The position numbers were made by a program, and so were the translations under genes. The notes below the pieces were generated by a model. The model was not told the DNA's origin, searched no databases, and saw only the letters and a program-made list of their open reading frames with translations. This document shows, in pieces, positions 8,024 through 15,920 of a stretch of 21,814 nucleotides of DNA. The stretch lies in the IMG/VR virus record IMGVR_UViG_3300022208_000029, positions 1 to 21,814 of that record; one strand, 5' to 3'. Origin of the DNA: a virus. Position 1 is the first letter of the stretch, and each line of letters starts with the position of its first letter.

Positions 8024-8510
8024 ATTCTTTTATAAAATTATTAAACTTCTTTAATTTGTCTTCTAAGGCTTTTTCTTTCTTTTCTAGTGCAATCGTCTTG
8101 TTCTTAACTTTAAGCTCGTCATCGGCTAATTTTAAGCCTCTAGCGTCCATTTCTGCCTCTATCTTCTCTAACTTGTCTATTTTCTCGTTTATTATTTGCT
8201 TTTTGATACTTGTGTCTGCTTCTCCCGATTCTAGCTTTTCTTCTATCAAAGGTTTTAGCAGTTCTTCTCTTTTGTCTGTTAAGTCGCTAACTTCTTTGAT
8301 AATCGCAGCTTTCTTTATTTGCATTTCTTTCATAAATCCCCAAAAAGCCTCAACTTCCTTCTGTTTTTCTGGTTCTACTGAATCTTTGTATTTCATTAGT
8401 CTAAGCACTTCTTTCTCGAGAAGTTGTTTAGAACGCAAAGATTTGAAAAGGTCTTCGTTTTGTGAGGCTTTTTTCTTGACTGCTAAAGTTTTTGAGTCCA
8501 ATAATTTCAT
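8004..8510 (-). CDS. coiled-coil protein, paralogue of the 161-residue protein
   Basis: 168 residues, helical throughout, with Lys/Glu/Leu heptads (LLEKEVLRLM, KQIINEKIDKLEKIEAEM, IALEKKEKALEDKL) ending KLKKFNNFIKEYETRTR. The C-terminus matches the plan of the 161-residue coiled-coil protein at 6908-7393. It shares base 8510 with the upstream gene and overlaps the downstream gene by 20 bases. Function unknown. The scaffold is assigned elsewhere, so this could be an internal head protein or an assembly factor. Confidence 0.8.
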   Translation of the reverse strand: MKLLDSKTLAVKKKASQNEDLFKSLRSKQLLEKEVLRLMKYKDSVEPEKQKEVEAFWGFMKEMQIKKAAIIKEVSDLTDKREELLKPLIEEKLESGEADTSIKKQIINEKIDKLEKIEAEMDARGLKLADDELKVKNKTIALEKKEKALEDKLKKFNNFIKEYETRTR

Positions 8511-8917
8511 TATTTTCCTTCAAAGTTATCTTCTTCTTTTTCTTTATTAAGTGTAGGGCAATCTTTTAGATGCCTGACGCCTTTTGAGTCGCAAAACTCA
8601 CAAAATCTCTTTTCTTCAACTTTTTCAACTTTCTGATTTGCTTTTTCAATCTCCATTTCTAGTTTTAAGCTAGTTTCTGATGATAATTCTTCTCCTGATA
8701 AGCATTTGTTGAAAAATTCCTGATACTTTCTGTCATTCATCGGTAAATTCTTCTTGTTTATTTCTCTTTGTGCTAAGTGTTTAGCGAAATGATTAGCAAG
8801 ATAGTCTTGTACCATTTGCGATTCTCCAGCTCTGAATGTGTATTCAACGCTGTCCCATTTGTGAGAGAAATCTTCATTTGTCCAATTATAAAACCTCATC
8901 GCTTTACTTTGTTCCAT
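8510..8917 (-). CDS. virion-associated protein with C-terminal CCHC knuckle
   Basis: 135 residues. The N-terminal part reads FYNWTNEDFSHKWDSVEYTF, RAGESQMVQDYLANHFAKHLA, a pattern I know from small proteins encoded near capsid genes in many phages ('F-x-N-x-T-x-x-D-F ... W-D-x-x-x-Y-x-F-x-A-G-E ... A-x-H-F-A-K-H-L'). The C-terminus has CEFCDSKGVRHLKDC, spacing C-x2-C-x6-H-x3-C, which resembles a zinc knuckle. It would link the virion or an assembly step to nucleic acid or zinc. It is the first gene after the embedded tRNA in the direction of transcription. Leader is A-rich (AACAACAAACAAA) with no SD. Confidence 0.8.
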   Translation of the reverse strand: MEQSKAMRFYNWTNEDFSHKWDSVEYTFRAGESQMVQDYLANHFAKHLAQREINKKNLPMNDRKYQEFFNKCLSGEELSSETSLKLEMEIEKANQKVEKVEEKRFCEFCDSKGVRHLKDCPTLNKEKEEDNFEGK

Positions 8918-8939
8918 TTTGTTTGTTGTTAGTGGGATA

Positions 8940-9085
8940 ATTCTGACCCCAATACGCAGTTGCGAGCTGCTTGATTATCGCATTGAGCCTCCTGTCGGAA
9001 TCGAACCAACGACCTATTCATTACAAGTGAATTGCTCTCCCAGCTGAGCTAAGGAGGCTCATTGGGGCTGATAAGCTCAACCCCA
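8940..9085 (-). other. inverted repeats flanking the tRNA
   Basis: Around the tRNA, CCCCAAT (leader side, revcomp of 9061-9067) can pair with ATTGGGG (trailer side, revcomp of 8947-8953), closing a long stem round the whole tRNA. The leader alone can instead form TTGGGG/CCCCAA. The trailer also has CAATGCG/CGTATTG. These could steer tRNA processing or separate head decoration from downstream mRNA. Seen by eye only. Confidence 0.45.
8986..9058 (-). tRNA. tRNA-Thr (anticodon TGT)
   Basis: The reverse complement folds as a full cloverleaf. Acceptor GCCTCCT/AGGAGGC, D-stem GCTC/GAGC with loop AGCTGGGA, anticodon stem ATTCA/TGAAT around loop CTTGTAA (anticodon TGT, reads ACA and by wobble other Thr codons), variable AGGTC, T-stem GTTGG/CCGAC with loop TTCGATT. 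Discriminator base T. CCA is not encoded; the next bases are CAA. Leader and trailer extend the acceptor helix by three pairs (TGA/TCA). It lies inside the structural operon on the same strand, so it is probably cut out of the operon mRNA. Confidence 0.95.
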
Positions 9086-9100
9086 AAAGCTATAAACAGA

Positions 9101-9817
9101 TTACATATTCAAATAAATGACATTATATTCTGTTGCTACACCAGCGGTTACAGCGTAACCAATTACTGGCAAAATACCATCTCCAATTTCGTAAGCTCCA
9201 GCAGTAGTGTCAGAAGCGGCGACAGATTGACCAATAGCTGTAGTTGCTCCACATAAGCAAGAAACAGGTCCTCGAGTTTGAATCCAACCATATTGAGCAG
9301 CAGTAATGTTTGTTACAGCTACACCAACTGGGATTCCAGTTTCAGTAGAAGCGTGAATAATAACTCCGTTATAAACATTAGCAACTAAGGTTGCTTGTGA
9401 ACTAGTTGTCAAAGCAGTTACGATTGGTTCGTCATCTTCTAATGTAAGAACCAAAGAAGCTGCGGCGTCAGCGGCAGGATGAGATTTGATAGAGTATGTG
9501 AACCCTTGTCCGTCTTCATCGTTGATTATAACTTGTCCTCCAGCATATTGATTGACAGTAGCGGCAGTAGAGCCTAAAGTTACTGTTATTTGAGTTGCTC
9601 CAGCAGTTCCTAATACAACAGCAATGTTTGCGTTGTCAGTGCTTTGAGCAGGACTATCATATACTTTTCCAGCTACCAATGCAGTAGCTCCAGCTTTTAC
9701 ATATCTGAACTCTCTACCATCTCCAACGACAACTTTTGTTCCTAGATTAAGTTCTTGAACAGATGAGTTGCTTCTTACCCCTACTGGGAAAGATGCAGCG
9801 TCTTGTGTAAATTTCAT
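9101..9817 (-). CDS. capsid-associated decoration/head protein
   Basis: 238 residues, Ala/Thr/Val-rich and beta. It starts MKFTQDAASFPVGVRSNSSV and continues ELNLGTKVVVGDGREFRYVK and AGATALVAGKVYDSPAQSTD. 'G-T-x-x-x-x-x-D-G-R-x-F-R-Y-x-K-A-G-x-x-x-L-x-x-G-x-x' is a pattern common in proteins encoded just after the major capsid gene of many phages. The centre repeats VVLGTAGATQITVTLGSTAA and the C-terminus has QYGWIQTRGPVSCLCGA followed by GDGILPVIGYAVTAG. A head decoration role is inferred. Between this gene and the next one upstream sits a strong hairpin. Confidence 0.8.
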   Translation of the reverse strand: MKFTQDAASFPVGVRSNSSVQELNLGTKVVVGDGREFRYVKAGATALVAGKVYDSPAQSTDNANIAVVLGTAGATQITVTLGSTAATVNQYAGGQVIINDEDGQGFTYSIKSHPAADAAASLVLTLEDDEPIVTALTTSSQATLVANVYNGVIIHASTETGIPVGVAVTNITAAQYGWIQTRGPVSCLCGATTAIGQSVAASDTTAGAYEIGDGILPVIGYAVTAGVATEYNVIYLNM

Positions 9818-9841
9818 TTTTTTACTTATTAGTTAAACGTG

Positions 9842-9869
9842 TGGACTCGCACTTTCCGCCTACGAGTCC
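9842..9869 (-). promoter_or_regulatory. 8-bp intergenic hairpin, not a terminator
   Basis: GGACTCG (forward 9843-9849) pairs with CGAGTCC (9863-9869), plus one flanking T-A pair, around a 13-base loop. On the mRNA strand no U-run follows. Its placement between two head genes suggests mRNA stabilisation or processing that sets relative amounts of the flanking products. Confidence 0.5.
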
Positions 9870-9892
9870 AATCAATCTTGTGGCAGAGACAA

Positions 9893-10390
9893 TTACATTA
9901 ATGTTTCTAAGTATGATACCCAGGTATTAGCTGCGGTATTGATACTTGTTATCATCATATGTTTTCCAGTAGTTACTGCGGCAGTTCCACCAACTAGGGT
10001 GTGGTCTGTAGCAGCAGTTATGGTAACAGTTTGGTTTCCATCATTGTGGTATAACCACTTGATAGTTGAACCAACTGCAACACCAGTAACACCAGCCGAC
10101 ATAGCTGTTCCTGTTGGGACAGTAGCCGTTCCAGCACCAGTAGCTGAAGTGTGAACAATTACTCCACCTCTAATCTGTGCGATTGTTGGTGTAGCATTTT
10201 GTGCATCTATATCAGTTATAGTCTGGTTAAGAACTGGGTTAGGGGTGATTGTTGACCCAGTGGCAGTAGTAGCACCAGAAAGAGTAGTAGCACCAGAAAA
10301 GGTGTTAGTACCTGACAAAGCTACATCTTTAGCAGTGTTTAAACCACTATACTTAACTACTGGGATAAAATCTTCTATTAATTGTGTCAT
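9893..10390 (-). CDS. head fibre/decoration-like protein
   Basis: 165 residues. The N-terminal arm MTQLIEDFIPVVKYSGLNT is followed by a repeat-rich linker (NTFSGATTLSGATTATGS), then a beta domain with IAQIRGGVIVHTSATGAG, IKWLYHNDGNQTVTITAAT and ends NTWVSYLETLM. Thr/Ser/Gly repeats of the type SGATTxSGATT are typical of short trimeric phage fibres. It lies right after the capsid gene, so I infer a head fibre or surface decoration. The stop TAA is at 9893-9895. Confidence 0.75.
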   Translation of the reverse strand: MTQLIEDFIPVVKYSGLNTAKDVALSGTNTFSGATTLSGATTATGSTITPNPVLNQTITDIDAQNATPTIAQIRGGVIVHTSATGAGTATVPTGTAMSAGVTGVAVGSTIKWLYHNDGNQTVTITAATDHTLVGGTAAVTTGKHMMITSINTAANTWVSYLETLM

Positions 10391-10442
10391 ATTTTTTTTA
10401 GTTAACCCTCTCTAGTCTAGCTAGGTAAAAGGCAAATATTGA

Positions 10443-11447
10443 TTAAATTCCGGTCACACTTTCCAAAGCTCCCATCCTTTTTGGATTCCAAGAAATGAAA
10501 TTTCCTCCAAGAGTGATTTGAGTTACATAAGCTTTTTGGTTAACAGGTTTTTTCCATCCGTCCCAAGTGAATCCCATACCTACTGGTTGACCGTAGTCAT
10601 TACCTTCAGTAACAGTTTTATACTTGAAAGCATCTTCTCCGTAAACTGGAAGAGCATAGAAATCTAGGTAATCTTCATTAATGAAATAAAGAGTTCCTGA
10701 AGTTGCTTTTTCATCAGCTACGATATCAAAACCTTTGTAAGAAAGACCTGTGAAGCCTGTTCCACCTTTCAATCCACCTTTGTACATATCTACGTTCTTG
10801 CTAATCCTCTCTTGAGGTTGTAGAAGTTGTTCATAAAGATTGAAGATAGTTTCAGTACAAATACCAATGCTAGGTTTTTGAGAACCTGAAGTGATAGCGC
10901 TGTGAAGAGTAGCCATTTTAGCTAAACTCAAAGTTCCACCAGAAGCAGTGATGGTTGAATCAAGAGAATCATAACTTGCTCTTGTTTGTCCACCATAAGT
11001 AGCGGCGTCAGTACCATCATCAACGATGTTAGCTAAACCATTAAAGGTGTTAGTTGTACCAAGACCAGAATATAAAACATCTCCCAAATCATCACCCATA
11101 TCTTGAGCGGCAGTTTCCATATCAGCAGCCATCAAATCGATAACTTTAGTTTCAGAAACAGCATTGATTGACAATTCAGTTACTGGAACTGAAACAGTTT
11201 TGTAGTTGAACTTAGGAGTAAAAGACAACTGGATTCTGTTATCAGTTGCAGTTGTGTCCAAAAGGTCATAACCATCGAAGAAACCACCAGTAGTATTTTT
11301 AGATACTTTGATAGTTTTTTTCATTGTTTCACCACTCCATTTTTTAACACCACCCATAAGTCGTGTCCATAAGACGTTCCCGTTTAAAATGGTATCCAAT
11401 ACTTTTGGAAGCATTTTATCTTGGGTAGTCGTAGTAATTCTACTCAT
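10443..11447 (-). CDS. major capsid protein
   Basis: 334 residues, the expected length for an HK97-fold capsid protein without a large delta domain. It starts MSRITTTTQDKMLPKVLDTI. A likely E-loop region lies near residues 36-75 (WSGETMKKTIKV, GGFFDGYDLLDTT), then the spine helix (VIDLMAADMETAAQDMGDDL) and P-domain strands. The C-terminal region has YLDFYALPVYGEDAFKYK and ends WNPKRMGALESVTGI. The order portal, scaffold, this gene, decoration proteins is the classic head module. The ATG follows TAAATAAATAAAA with no SD, as expected of a very highly expressed gene in this genome's style. Confidence 0.88.
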   Translation of the reverse strand: MSRITTTTQDKMLPKVLDTILNGNVLWTRLMGGVKKWSGETMKKTIKVSKNTTGGFFDGYDLLDTTATDNRIQLSFTPKFNYKTVSVPVTELSINAVSETKVIDLMAADMETAAQDMGDDLGDVLYSGLGTTNTFNGLANIVDDGTDAATYGGQTRASYDSLDSTITASGGTLSLAKMATLHSAITSGSQKPSIGICTETIFNLYEQLLQPQERISKNVDMYKGGLKGGTGFTGLSYKGFDIVADEKATSGTLYFINEDYLDFYALPVYGEDAFKYKTVTEGNDYGQPVGMGFTWDGWKKPVNQKAYVTQITLGGNFISWNPKRMGALESVTGI

Positions 11448-11464
11448 TTTTATTTATTTATTAA

Positions 11465-12199
11465 TTATAGTAGTCCATCCCAACCTTTACCTTTCATATC
11501 GGCAGGTGTGAACCATTTTTTATCCGCTGGTTCAGCTTTGGATTTTCCGTCATCATCAACAATTTCCTTCCGAGCTTTGACTTTCTTTGGGTCTTTAGAA
11601 TTTCTTAACTTTAGAAGTTCTAGCTTTTCTCTAAAATTGAACTCCCCGTCTTGGGTATATGTAGGATTTTCCTCCATAAGTTTTTTTAGTTCGTTCTTGT
11701 CGAATTTCTCTCCAGAGTCTTCTAACTCTTTTAATTGCTCTTCGATTCTATTCTCCCACTTTTTGATAGAGTTTTTCTTTTCTTCTTCTTCTCGTTTAAA
11801 CTCTTCTCTAATCTCTCGTTTTATATCTTCACGAGTTGCTTTATCTTGCTCTTGGTACTTTGCATATGCGACTTCATTTTCTCCATATAGCTCTGTGAAC
11901 CAATTAGGAATAGTCGTTGTCTTGGATTGCGATTCCTTTAATTCGCTGAATTTAGACTCTGTTTCTTCCCTTAACTTTTCAAGTTCTCTGGAAGTTTTAT
12001 CTGCTCTTTCGTTAGCAGAGTTTTTTTCTTCTATAAGTTCCTTGAATCGAGGATGTTCGTGAAAAGGTAATTCCTTCTCTTCCTCTTCTTTTTTTTCAGA
12101 TTGCGAATCCTCAGAAGTTTCTATCTCCTCTTCCTTTTCGATGTCCTCTAATTTCTCTCCATCTGAAGGAAGTTCCGCTAATTCATCTTTAATATCCAT
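11465..12199 (-). CDS. scaffold-like acidic coiled-coil protein
   Basis: 244 residues, strongly acidic at the N-terminus (DIKDELAELPSDGEKLEDIE, repeated Glu runs) with coiled coils about residues 50-165 (ANERADKTSRELEKLREETE, KREIREEFKREEEEKKNSIK). The C-terminus is more basic (KARKEIVDDDGKSK). Acidic coiled-coil proteins located between portal and major capsid genes are scaffolds that bind capsid protein with a basic C-terminal helix; this gene fits position, length and composition. No protease gene is seen nearby, so the scaffold may leave intact or be cut by a protease elsewhere. Confidence 0.82.
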   Translation of the reverse strand: MDIKDELAELPSDGEKLEDIEKEEEIETSEDSQSEKKEEEEKELPFHEHPRFKELIEEKNSANERADKTSRELEKLREETESKFSELKESQSKTTTIPNWFTELYGENEVAYAKYQEQDKATREDIKREIREEFKREEEEKKNSIKKWENRIEEQLKELEDSGEKFDKNELKKLMEENPTYTQDGEFNFREKLELLKLRNSKDPKKVKARKEIVDDDGKSKAEPADKKWFTPADMKGKGWDGLL

Positions 12200-12211
12200 C
12201 GTTGTAGGTGG

Positions 12212-12242
12212 AACGGAATCCTAACTTAGTTTAGCGTTCCAA
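12212..12242 (-). promoter_or_regulatory. 6-bp+ hairpin upstream of scaffold gene
   Basis: GGAACG (forward 12212-12217) pairs with CGTTCC (12236 onwards), with a possible inner CTAA/TTAG helix. It sits in the 78-base gap between portal and scaffold, without a U-run, so it is more likely a processing or stability element than a terminator. Confidence 0.4.
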
Positions 12243-12277
12243 AATTAATGCAGTTGGTGAATCTGCTTTGTTAGCAC

Positions 12278-14086
12278 CTATTTCTTCACTTCTTTTTTCT
12301 CTGGTTCTGGGGCTACTGCTTGCATCCCAATTTGTGCCTCCTCGTTGACTACCATTTCTGTTGCTGCGTTTTCCATTTGAACTGCTTGGTTTGCTTTCAT
12401 AGCTGCCGAAGCCGCATCTGGGTATAGTAATTGTGGGGCTGTGTTCTGCATATAGTTTCGTTCAGCACTTGCCATCGGGTCTGACCAATCTAGCTTGTCG
12501 TATAGTGTTATGTCATCAATCTTATTCATCCCTGCTAGTTCCATTGCTATATTAGCTTGTGAGAAGTCATCTTTAGGTAATAAAGAACCTTCCTTAACGC
12601 TAACTACAACCTTGCTATTCAAGTCTTGGTTAGATAATGATACAAACTCCATTGCCTTATCCCTACCGACTATAGAAGCCATATGAGCCTCATCGTAGTA
12701 AACGTACATCATCTGAACCCACCAATTAAATATTTGGTCAACAAACTGTTCTAAATGTTCTGATATTCCACCACCAATACGAGATGAGTCTTGCTGTTTG
12801 ATAATTTGCTTTCCTCCTAGTGTCTGTTCATTCATTGTTCCTTGAGGAGTTGAGCCTCTAGTTCCGAATATGTTTCTAAGCTCTTCTCTGGTATCTACAA
12901 GGTGATTAAATACATCTCCTGGTAGTCCAGACGCTTTAACCTCTGCAACAGCATCATTAGGGTTTCCTTGAGCTATCCACAACGAACCGCCTTGTCTAGC
13001 AGCCTCCATTGCTTCTGTTGCTTGTTCTTTAGTAAGTCCTGACTTTTCTCCTGATACAATCCAACCGCCATTAATTCCATCTACATTCTTATCTATTTGA
13101 GCCTGTCGTTTGTTTATGATGTCTTGGTTGGCTAAGTTCTGACCGATTAGTGAGGTATCGTCAAATGGATGTTTACCTACATTAAATATTGAAAGAAAGA
13201 CAAACGGAATTTTAGGATAATTAAAGTGGTTCTTCCCTGGTATCATCTTCTCTGTTTCTACTCCAAACTCGTCTGTTTCTATTCCTTTCTCGTCATAATT
13301 CCAATGAGGGTTTTTAATCTTTCCTAAAACTTCGCTTCCTAATGTCCAAAATGTGTAATCTTCTGTCCACCATTCTATATAGGTAATCTTTGAACCCATT
13401 TTCTTTTGAACTGCCTTTGTGATAATTTGCTCTTTTTTAGGAAATCTTTTAACAAGTCTTGAGGCTGTGTCACTTCTGTATTCTCCAACATATTCACCGT
13501 CATACTGCATATCATCGGTAATTGTTCCTTCTGGGTCTAATATAAGCCGTTGAGGTCTGATAACTTTAGTTGAGATGTCGTTTTCATTCAAAGACCATCC
13601 GATTTTAACTACTCCCAACAAATACAACGCCCAAAATCTTGTTACTTTCTTCAATTTCAGCTTAATTCTCTGAATATCAGCTTGATATACTAAGGTTGAC
13701 TGGACTTTGTCTGCTACCTTCTCTCCTGCCTCGGTGTTGTCTCCAATAACTGTTGGCTCTGGGCTTCTCTGGGTTGCGATTGGTAAAAATGTCTCCAATG
13801 CTTCAAATATTACGTTGTCAACGATTGGTCTGTCCTCTATTTTGCTGCCTTCAAACTGTTTACCTAGCCAATAGTTCTCGTTTTCTTCCTGTTTCTTCTT
13901 GATTGTAGGGTAATACAGATTCCATTTCTTTAACCATTCATCTTTTAAAGAGATAAGCTCTTCATCGCTCATATCTAGTTTAAGTTCGTCTAATAGGTCT
14001 AAAGACCCCTCTTGGACTTCATTGTCAGGGTATTTGTGTCGATTAACATTTTTAAATAAGCTATAAAAGCCGTCTAATATACTCAA
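12278..14086 (-). CDS. portal protein
   Basis: 602 residues. An N-terminal helical part (LDLLDELKLDMSDEELISLK) is followed by the NYWLGKQFEGSKIEDRPIVD and NVIFEALETFLPIATQRSPE segments that are characteristic of large portal proteins. Then come the central wing and stem (RFWALYLLGVVKIGWSL, RLILDPEGTI) and the late crown region with QGTMNEQTLGGKQIIKQQ. The 12-subunit ring is the packaging channel and docks the terminase and the tail adaptor. The start is unusual: no ATG is available and the frame begins at TTG (14084-14086) or an adjacent ATT. It is the first gene after the promoter-terminator element at 14105-14199. Confidence 0.9.
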   Translation of the reverse strand: MSILDGFYSLFKNVNRHKYPDNEVQEGSLDLLDELKLDMSDEELISLKDEWLKKWNLYYPTIKKKQEENENYWLGKQFEGSKIEDRPIVDNVIFEALETFLPIATQRSPEPTVIGDNTEAGEKVADKVQSTLVYQADIQRIKLKLKKVTRFWALYLLGVVKIGWSLNENDISTKVIRPQRLILDPEGTITDDMQYDGEYVGEYRSDTASRLVKRFPKKEQIITKAVQKKMGSKITYIEWWTEDYTFWTLGSEVLGKIKNPHWNYDEKGIETDEFGVETEKMIPGKNHFNYPKIPFVFLSIFNVGKHPFDDTSLIGQNLANQDIINKRQAQIDKNVDGINGGWIVSGEKSGLTKEQATEAMEAARQGGSLWIAQGNPNDAVAEVKASGLPGDVFNHLVDTREELRNIFGTRGSTPQGTMNEQTLGGKQIIKQQDSSRIGGGISEHLEQFVDQIFNWWVQMMYVYYDEAHMASIVGRDKAMEFVSLSNQDLNSKVVVSVKEGSLLPKDDFSQANIAMELAGMNKIDDITLYDKLDWSDPMASAERNYMQNTAPQLLYPDAASAAMKANQAVQMENAATEMVVNEEAQIGMQAVAPEPEKKEVKK

Positions 14087-14104
14087 AATCGTTGTTTAAT
14101 ACAT

Positions 14105-14136
14105 AAAAAAAGACCACATCAAAATAAGATGTGGCC
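14105..14136 (-). terminator. intrinsic terminator between groEL and portal
   Basis: On the transcribed strand GGCCACATC, loop TTATTTT, GATGTGGTC, then seven U. The stem is nine pairs including one G-U. It ends the groEL transcript and also lies about 30-60 bases downstream of the start point of the promoter at 14170-14199, before the portal gene. A GACCA stretch upstream (revcomp of 14147-14151) could pair with UGGUC of the descending arm, a weak antiterminator candidate. Confidence 0.85.
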
Positions 14137-14169
14137 TCCAAGTTAATGGTCAGCTATTTAATTACTTAC

Positions 14170-14199
14170 ATTATATCATACCTATCCCTACTTTGTCAA
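14170..14199 (-). promoter_or_regulatory. sigma-70-type promoter for the late structural operon
   Basis: On the minus strand TTGACA (revcomp of 14194-14199), 18-base spacer, TATAAT (revcomp of 14170-14175). The -35 box overlaps the stop region of groEL. Predicted start near 14163. Both hexamers are perfect consensus. Confidence 0.8.
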
Positions 14200-15672
14200 A
14201 TCTTTGTGATTTTCTTCTATAATTCCAGCCTCTACTGTTAGGATTTGATTACCATAACTAAAGGCGTTAGAAAGCGAAGACTTAACTACCTTAGCTGGGT
14301 CTATCACACCAGAAACAAACAAATCTTCCCATTCTCTTTTAACTACATTGTAACCTTTATCGTCCTTATATCCTTTAATAACCTCCGAGAAGTTATCCTC
14401 TCCATTCTCTATAATCTGTTTTAATGGAGCTTTAAGAACTTCTTTAATCAACTTGCTTGACTGTGAACGGTCTTTAATAGTCTCTGATATACGATACAAA
14501 GTCATCCCTCCGCCCTCTACTATCCCGTCATCTATTGCCGACATTACGGCATTCATTGCGTCCTCTAGCTTGTATTTCCTTTCTTTAGCTTCTTGCATAT
14601 TATGCCCTCCTATTCTTAGAGTTGCGATACCGTTTTCTAGCCGTGAGATTTTGTCTTTCAAGTCTGGGTTTTCTTTAAGCTGGCTCTTTAAAGCCTCAAT
14701 CTTCAATCCTATCGCTTCTCTCTGGCTCTCATCTGCTGATACTATTGTTTCTTTACCACTAATTATAATGCTACCAGCACGTCCTAAACTCTCTGGGGTG
14801 AAGTCACTACCTGCCCTAGCTCCTGTTATAAGCTCTAGTTCGTCAAAGTTGTCTGTCTTAACTACACAAGACTGAAACTTTCCTTGTGCTTTGTTGGTTA
14901 GCAAGAAGTTAGTAACATCGTCTGATATTCTATTAGCGAAGATAACCATTGAGTTCTCTCCCGCCTTAAGCATTCCGTCCATTAGTGTAAGTAGTTGGTG
15001 GATTGTGTTGACTGGCTTGTCTAATAACAACACTGGAACATTGCTAAACTCTGCCTTTCCGTTGTCTTGGTTGTTAATGAAGTATGGGGTTATAAATCCA
15101 TCGTCTAACTTAATCCCGTCAATCACTTCTGTCTGAATACCAGTGGTGGAAGATTCAAAGATGTTGAATACTCCGTCCTTGCCAATCTTCTCTACTACCT
15201 CAACGACAACCTCAGCTATCTCTTCGTCTAGTGCGGAATTTAAGGCTACTTTATATAAGTCTCTGCCCTCTGCCTCTTTCTTCTGTTGGTCTATGGTGTT
15301 AACAATGAAGTCTATCTTGCCCTTAATCTCCTCTCTAAGCCCTCGTTGGTCTTTGGTCTTAATCTTCATCATCTCGTTCAAATAAGCCTGCAATAAGACG
15401 ATTGTGGACGTTGTGCCGTCTCCTGCTTCCTCGTTAGTCTTATGCGCTGCTAACTTGGCGAGCATTGCTCCTGTATTCTCTACTACATCATCAAGCTCTA
15501 CTTCCTTGGCAATGTTAATCCCGTCATTGATTATACTCACATACCCGAATGAAGCGTCTCTAATAATAACATTCTTTCCTGCTCCTCCCATTGTTACCTT
15601 AACAATGTTGGCTAGTTTGTCGATTCCAGCCTTTAATCTTTGCTTGGTGTCATCTAGTGTAATTTGTTTCAT
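14188..15672 (-). CDS. groEL: GroEL-type (group I) chaperonin
   Basis: 494 residues, about 50 shorter than E. coli GroEL. The ATPase signature is kept: D50 (NDG, for D52), GDGTTST 84-90 with D85 (for D87), D371 in LED (for D398), GGG 387-389, D458 in GVIDPAKV (for D495). The P-loop-like TLGPKG is altered to TMGGAG (27-32), losing the Pro and Lys. The apical domain (about 180-330) keeps DGFITPYFIN but lacks part of the region after VKTDNFDE. The Gly-Gly-Met tail is absent. It should form a folding chamber with the co-chaperonin encoded at 18476-18730, likely for virion proteins. ATGA overlap with the upstream zinc-finger gene. Confidence 0.95.
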   Translation of the reverse strand: MKQITLDDTKQRLKAGIDKLANIVKVTMGGAGKNVIIRDASFGYVSIINDGINIAKEVELDDVVENTGAMLAKLAAHKTNEEAGDGTTSTIVLLQAYLNEMMKIKTKDQRGLREEIKGKIDFIVNTIDQQKKEAEGRDLYKVALNSALDEEIAEVVVEVVEKIGKDGVFNIFESSTTGIQTEVIDGIKLDDGFITPYFINNQDNGKAEFSNVPVLLLDKPVNTIHQLLTLMDGMLKAGENSMVIFANRISDDVTNFLLTNKAQGKFQSCVVKTDNFDELELITGARAGSDFTPESLGRAGSIIISGKETIVSADESQREAIGLKIEALKSQLKENPDLKDKISRLENGIATLRIGGHNMQEAKERKYKLEDAMNAVMSAIDDGIVEGGGMTLYRISETIKDRSQSSKLIKEVLKAPLKQIIENGEDNFSEVIKGYKDDKGYNVVKREWEDLFVSGVIDPAKVVKSSLSNAFSYGNQILTVEAGIIEENHKDLTK

Positions 15673-15866
15673 TTGTTTGCTTTAGCTATTTTAATTAACT
15701 CTTTATCAACACACTCTCTATGAAAATTATACTCCTCTGGAGGTAAAAAATGTTTAGAAGGTTCAGTAATTCTAAAAAAAGCATTCTCTTGATGCGTGCT
15801 TGTATTAAGTTCTTTACCACAAATTTCGCAAGCGAAAACTTCAACTTCCTTTTTGATTATTTTCAT
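15669..15866 (-). CDS. small CxxC...HxxC protein
   Basis: 65 residues, MKIIKKEVEVFACEICGKEL at the start. C13-x2-C16 and later H49-x2-C52 (FHRECVDKEL) make a plausible treble-clef-like zinc site. The stop overlaps the groEL start (ATGA at 15669-15672), so the two are translationally coupled. The function is unknown; a zinc-binding adaptor or regulatory protein is possible. The leader contains a 15-base motif found upstream of other transcripts in this window. Confidence 0.75.
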   Translation of the reverse strand: MKIIKKEVEVFACEICGKELNTSTHQENAFFRITEPSKHFLPPEEYNFHRECVDKELIKIAKANK

Positions 15867-15920
15867 TTGTTGTTATTAATTATTTAGTCTCCACCCCGTG
15901 GACGAAGTTAAAGAACCCTT

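Noticed and set aside
6908-8510. Tape-measure protein
   Set aside because: Coiled-coil genes of 161 and 168 residues are far too short, so a long tail is not supported.
8056-8550. 164-residue rightward frame
   Set aside because: Antisense of the coiled-coil gene at 8004-8510.
11421-12062. 213-residue rightward frame rich in Ser and Phe
   Set aside because: It is the reverse of the Glu/Lys-rich scaffold gene; Ser/Phe/Leu richness is what antisense of Glu/Lys codons gives.
14453-15685. Several rightward frames across groEL
   Set aside because: Shadows of a gene with full chaperonin signature on the minus strand.
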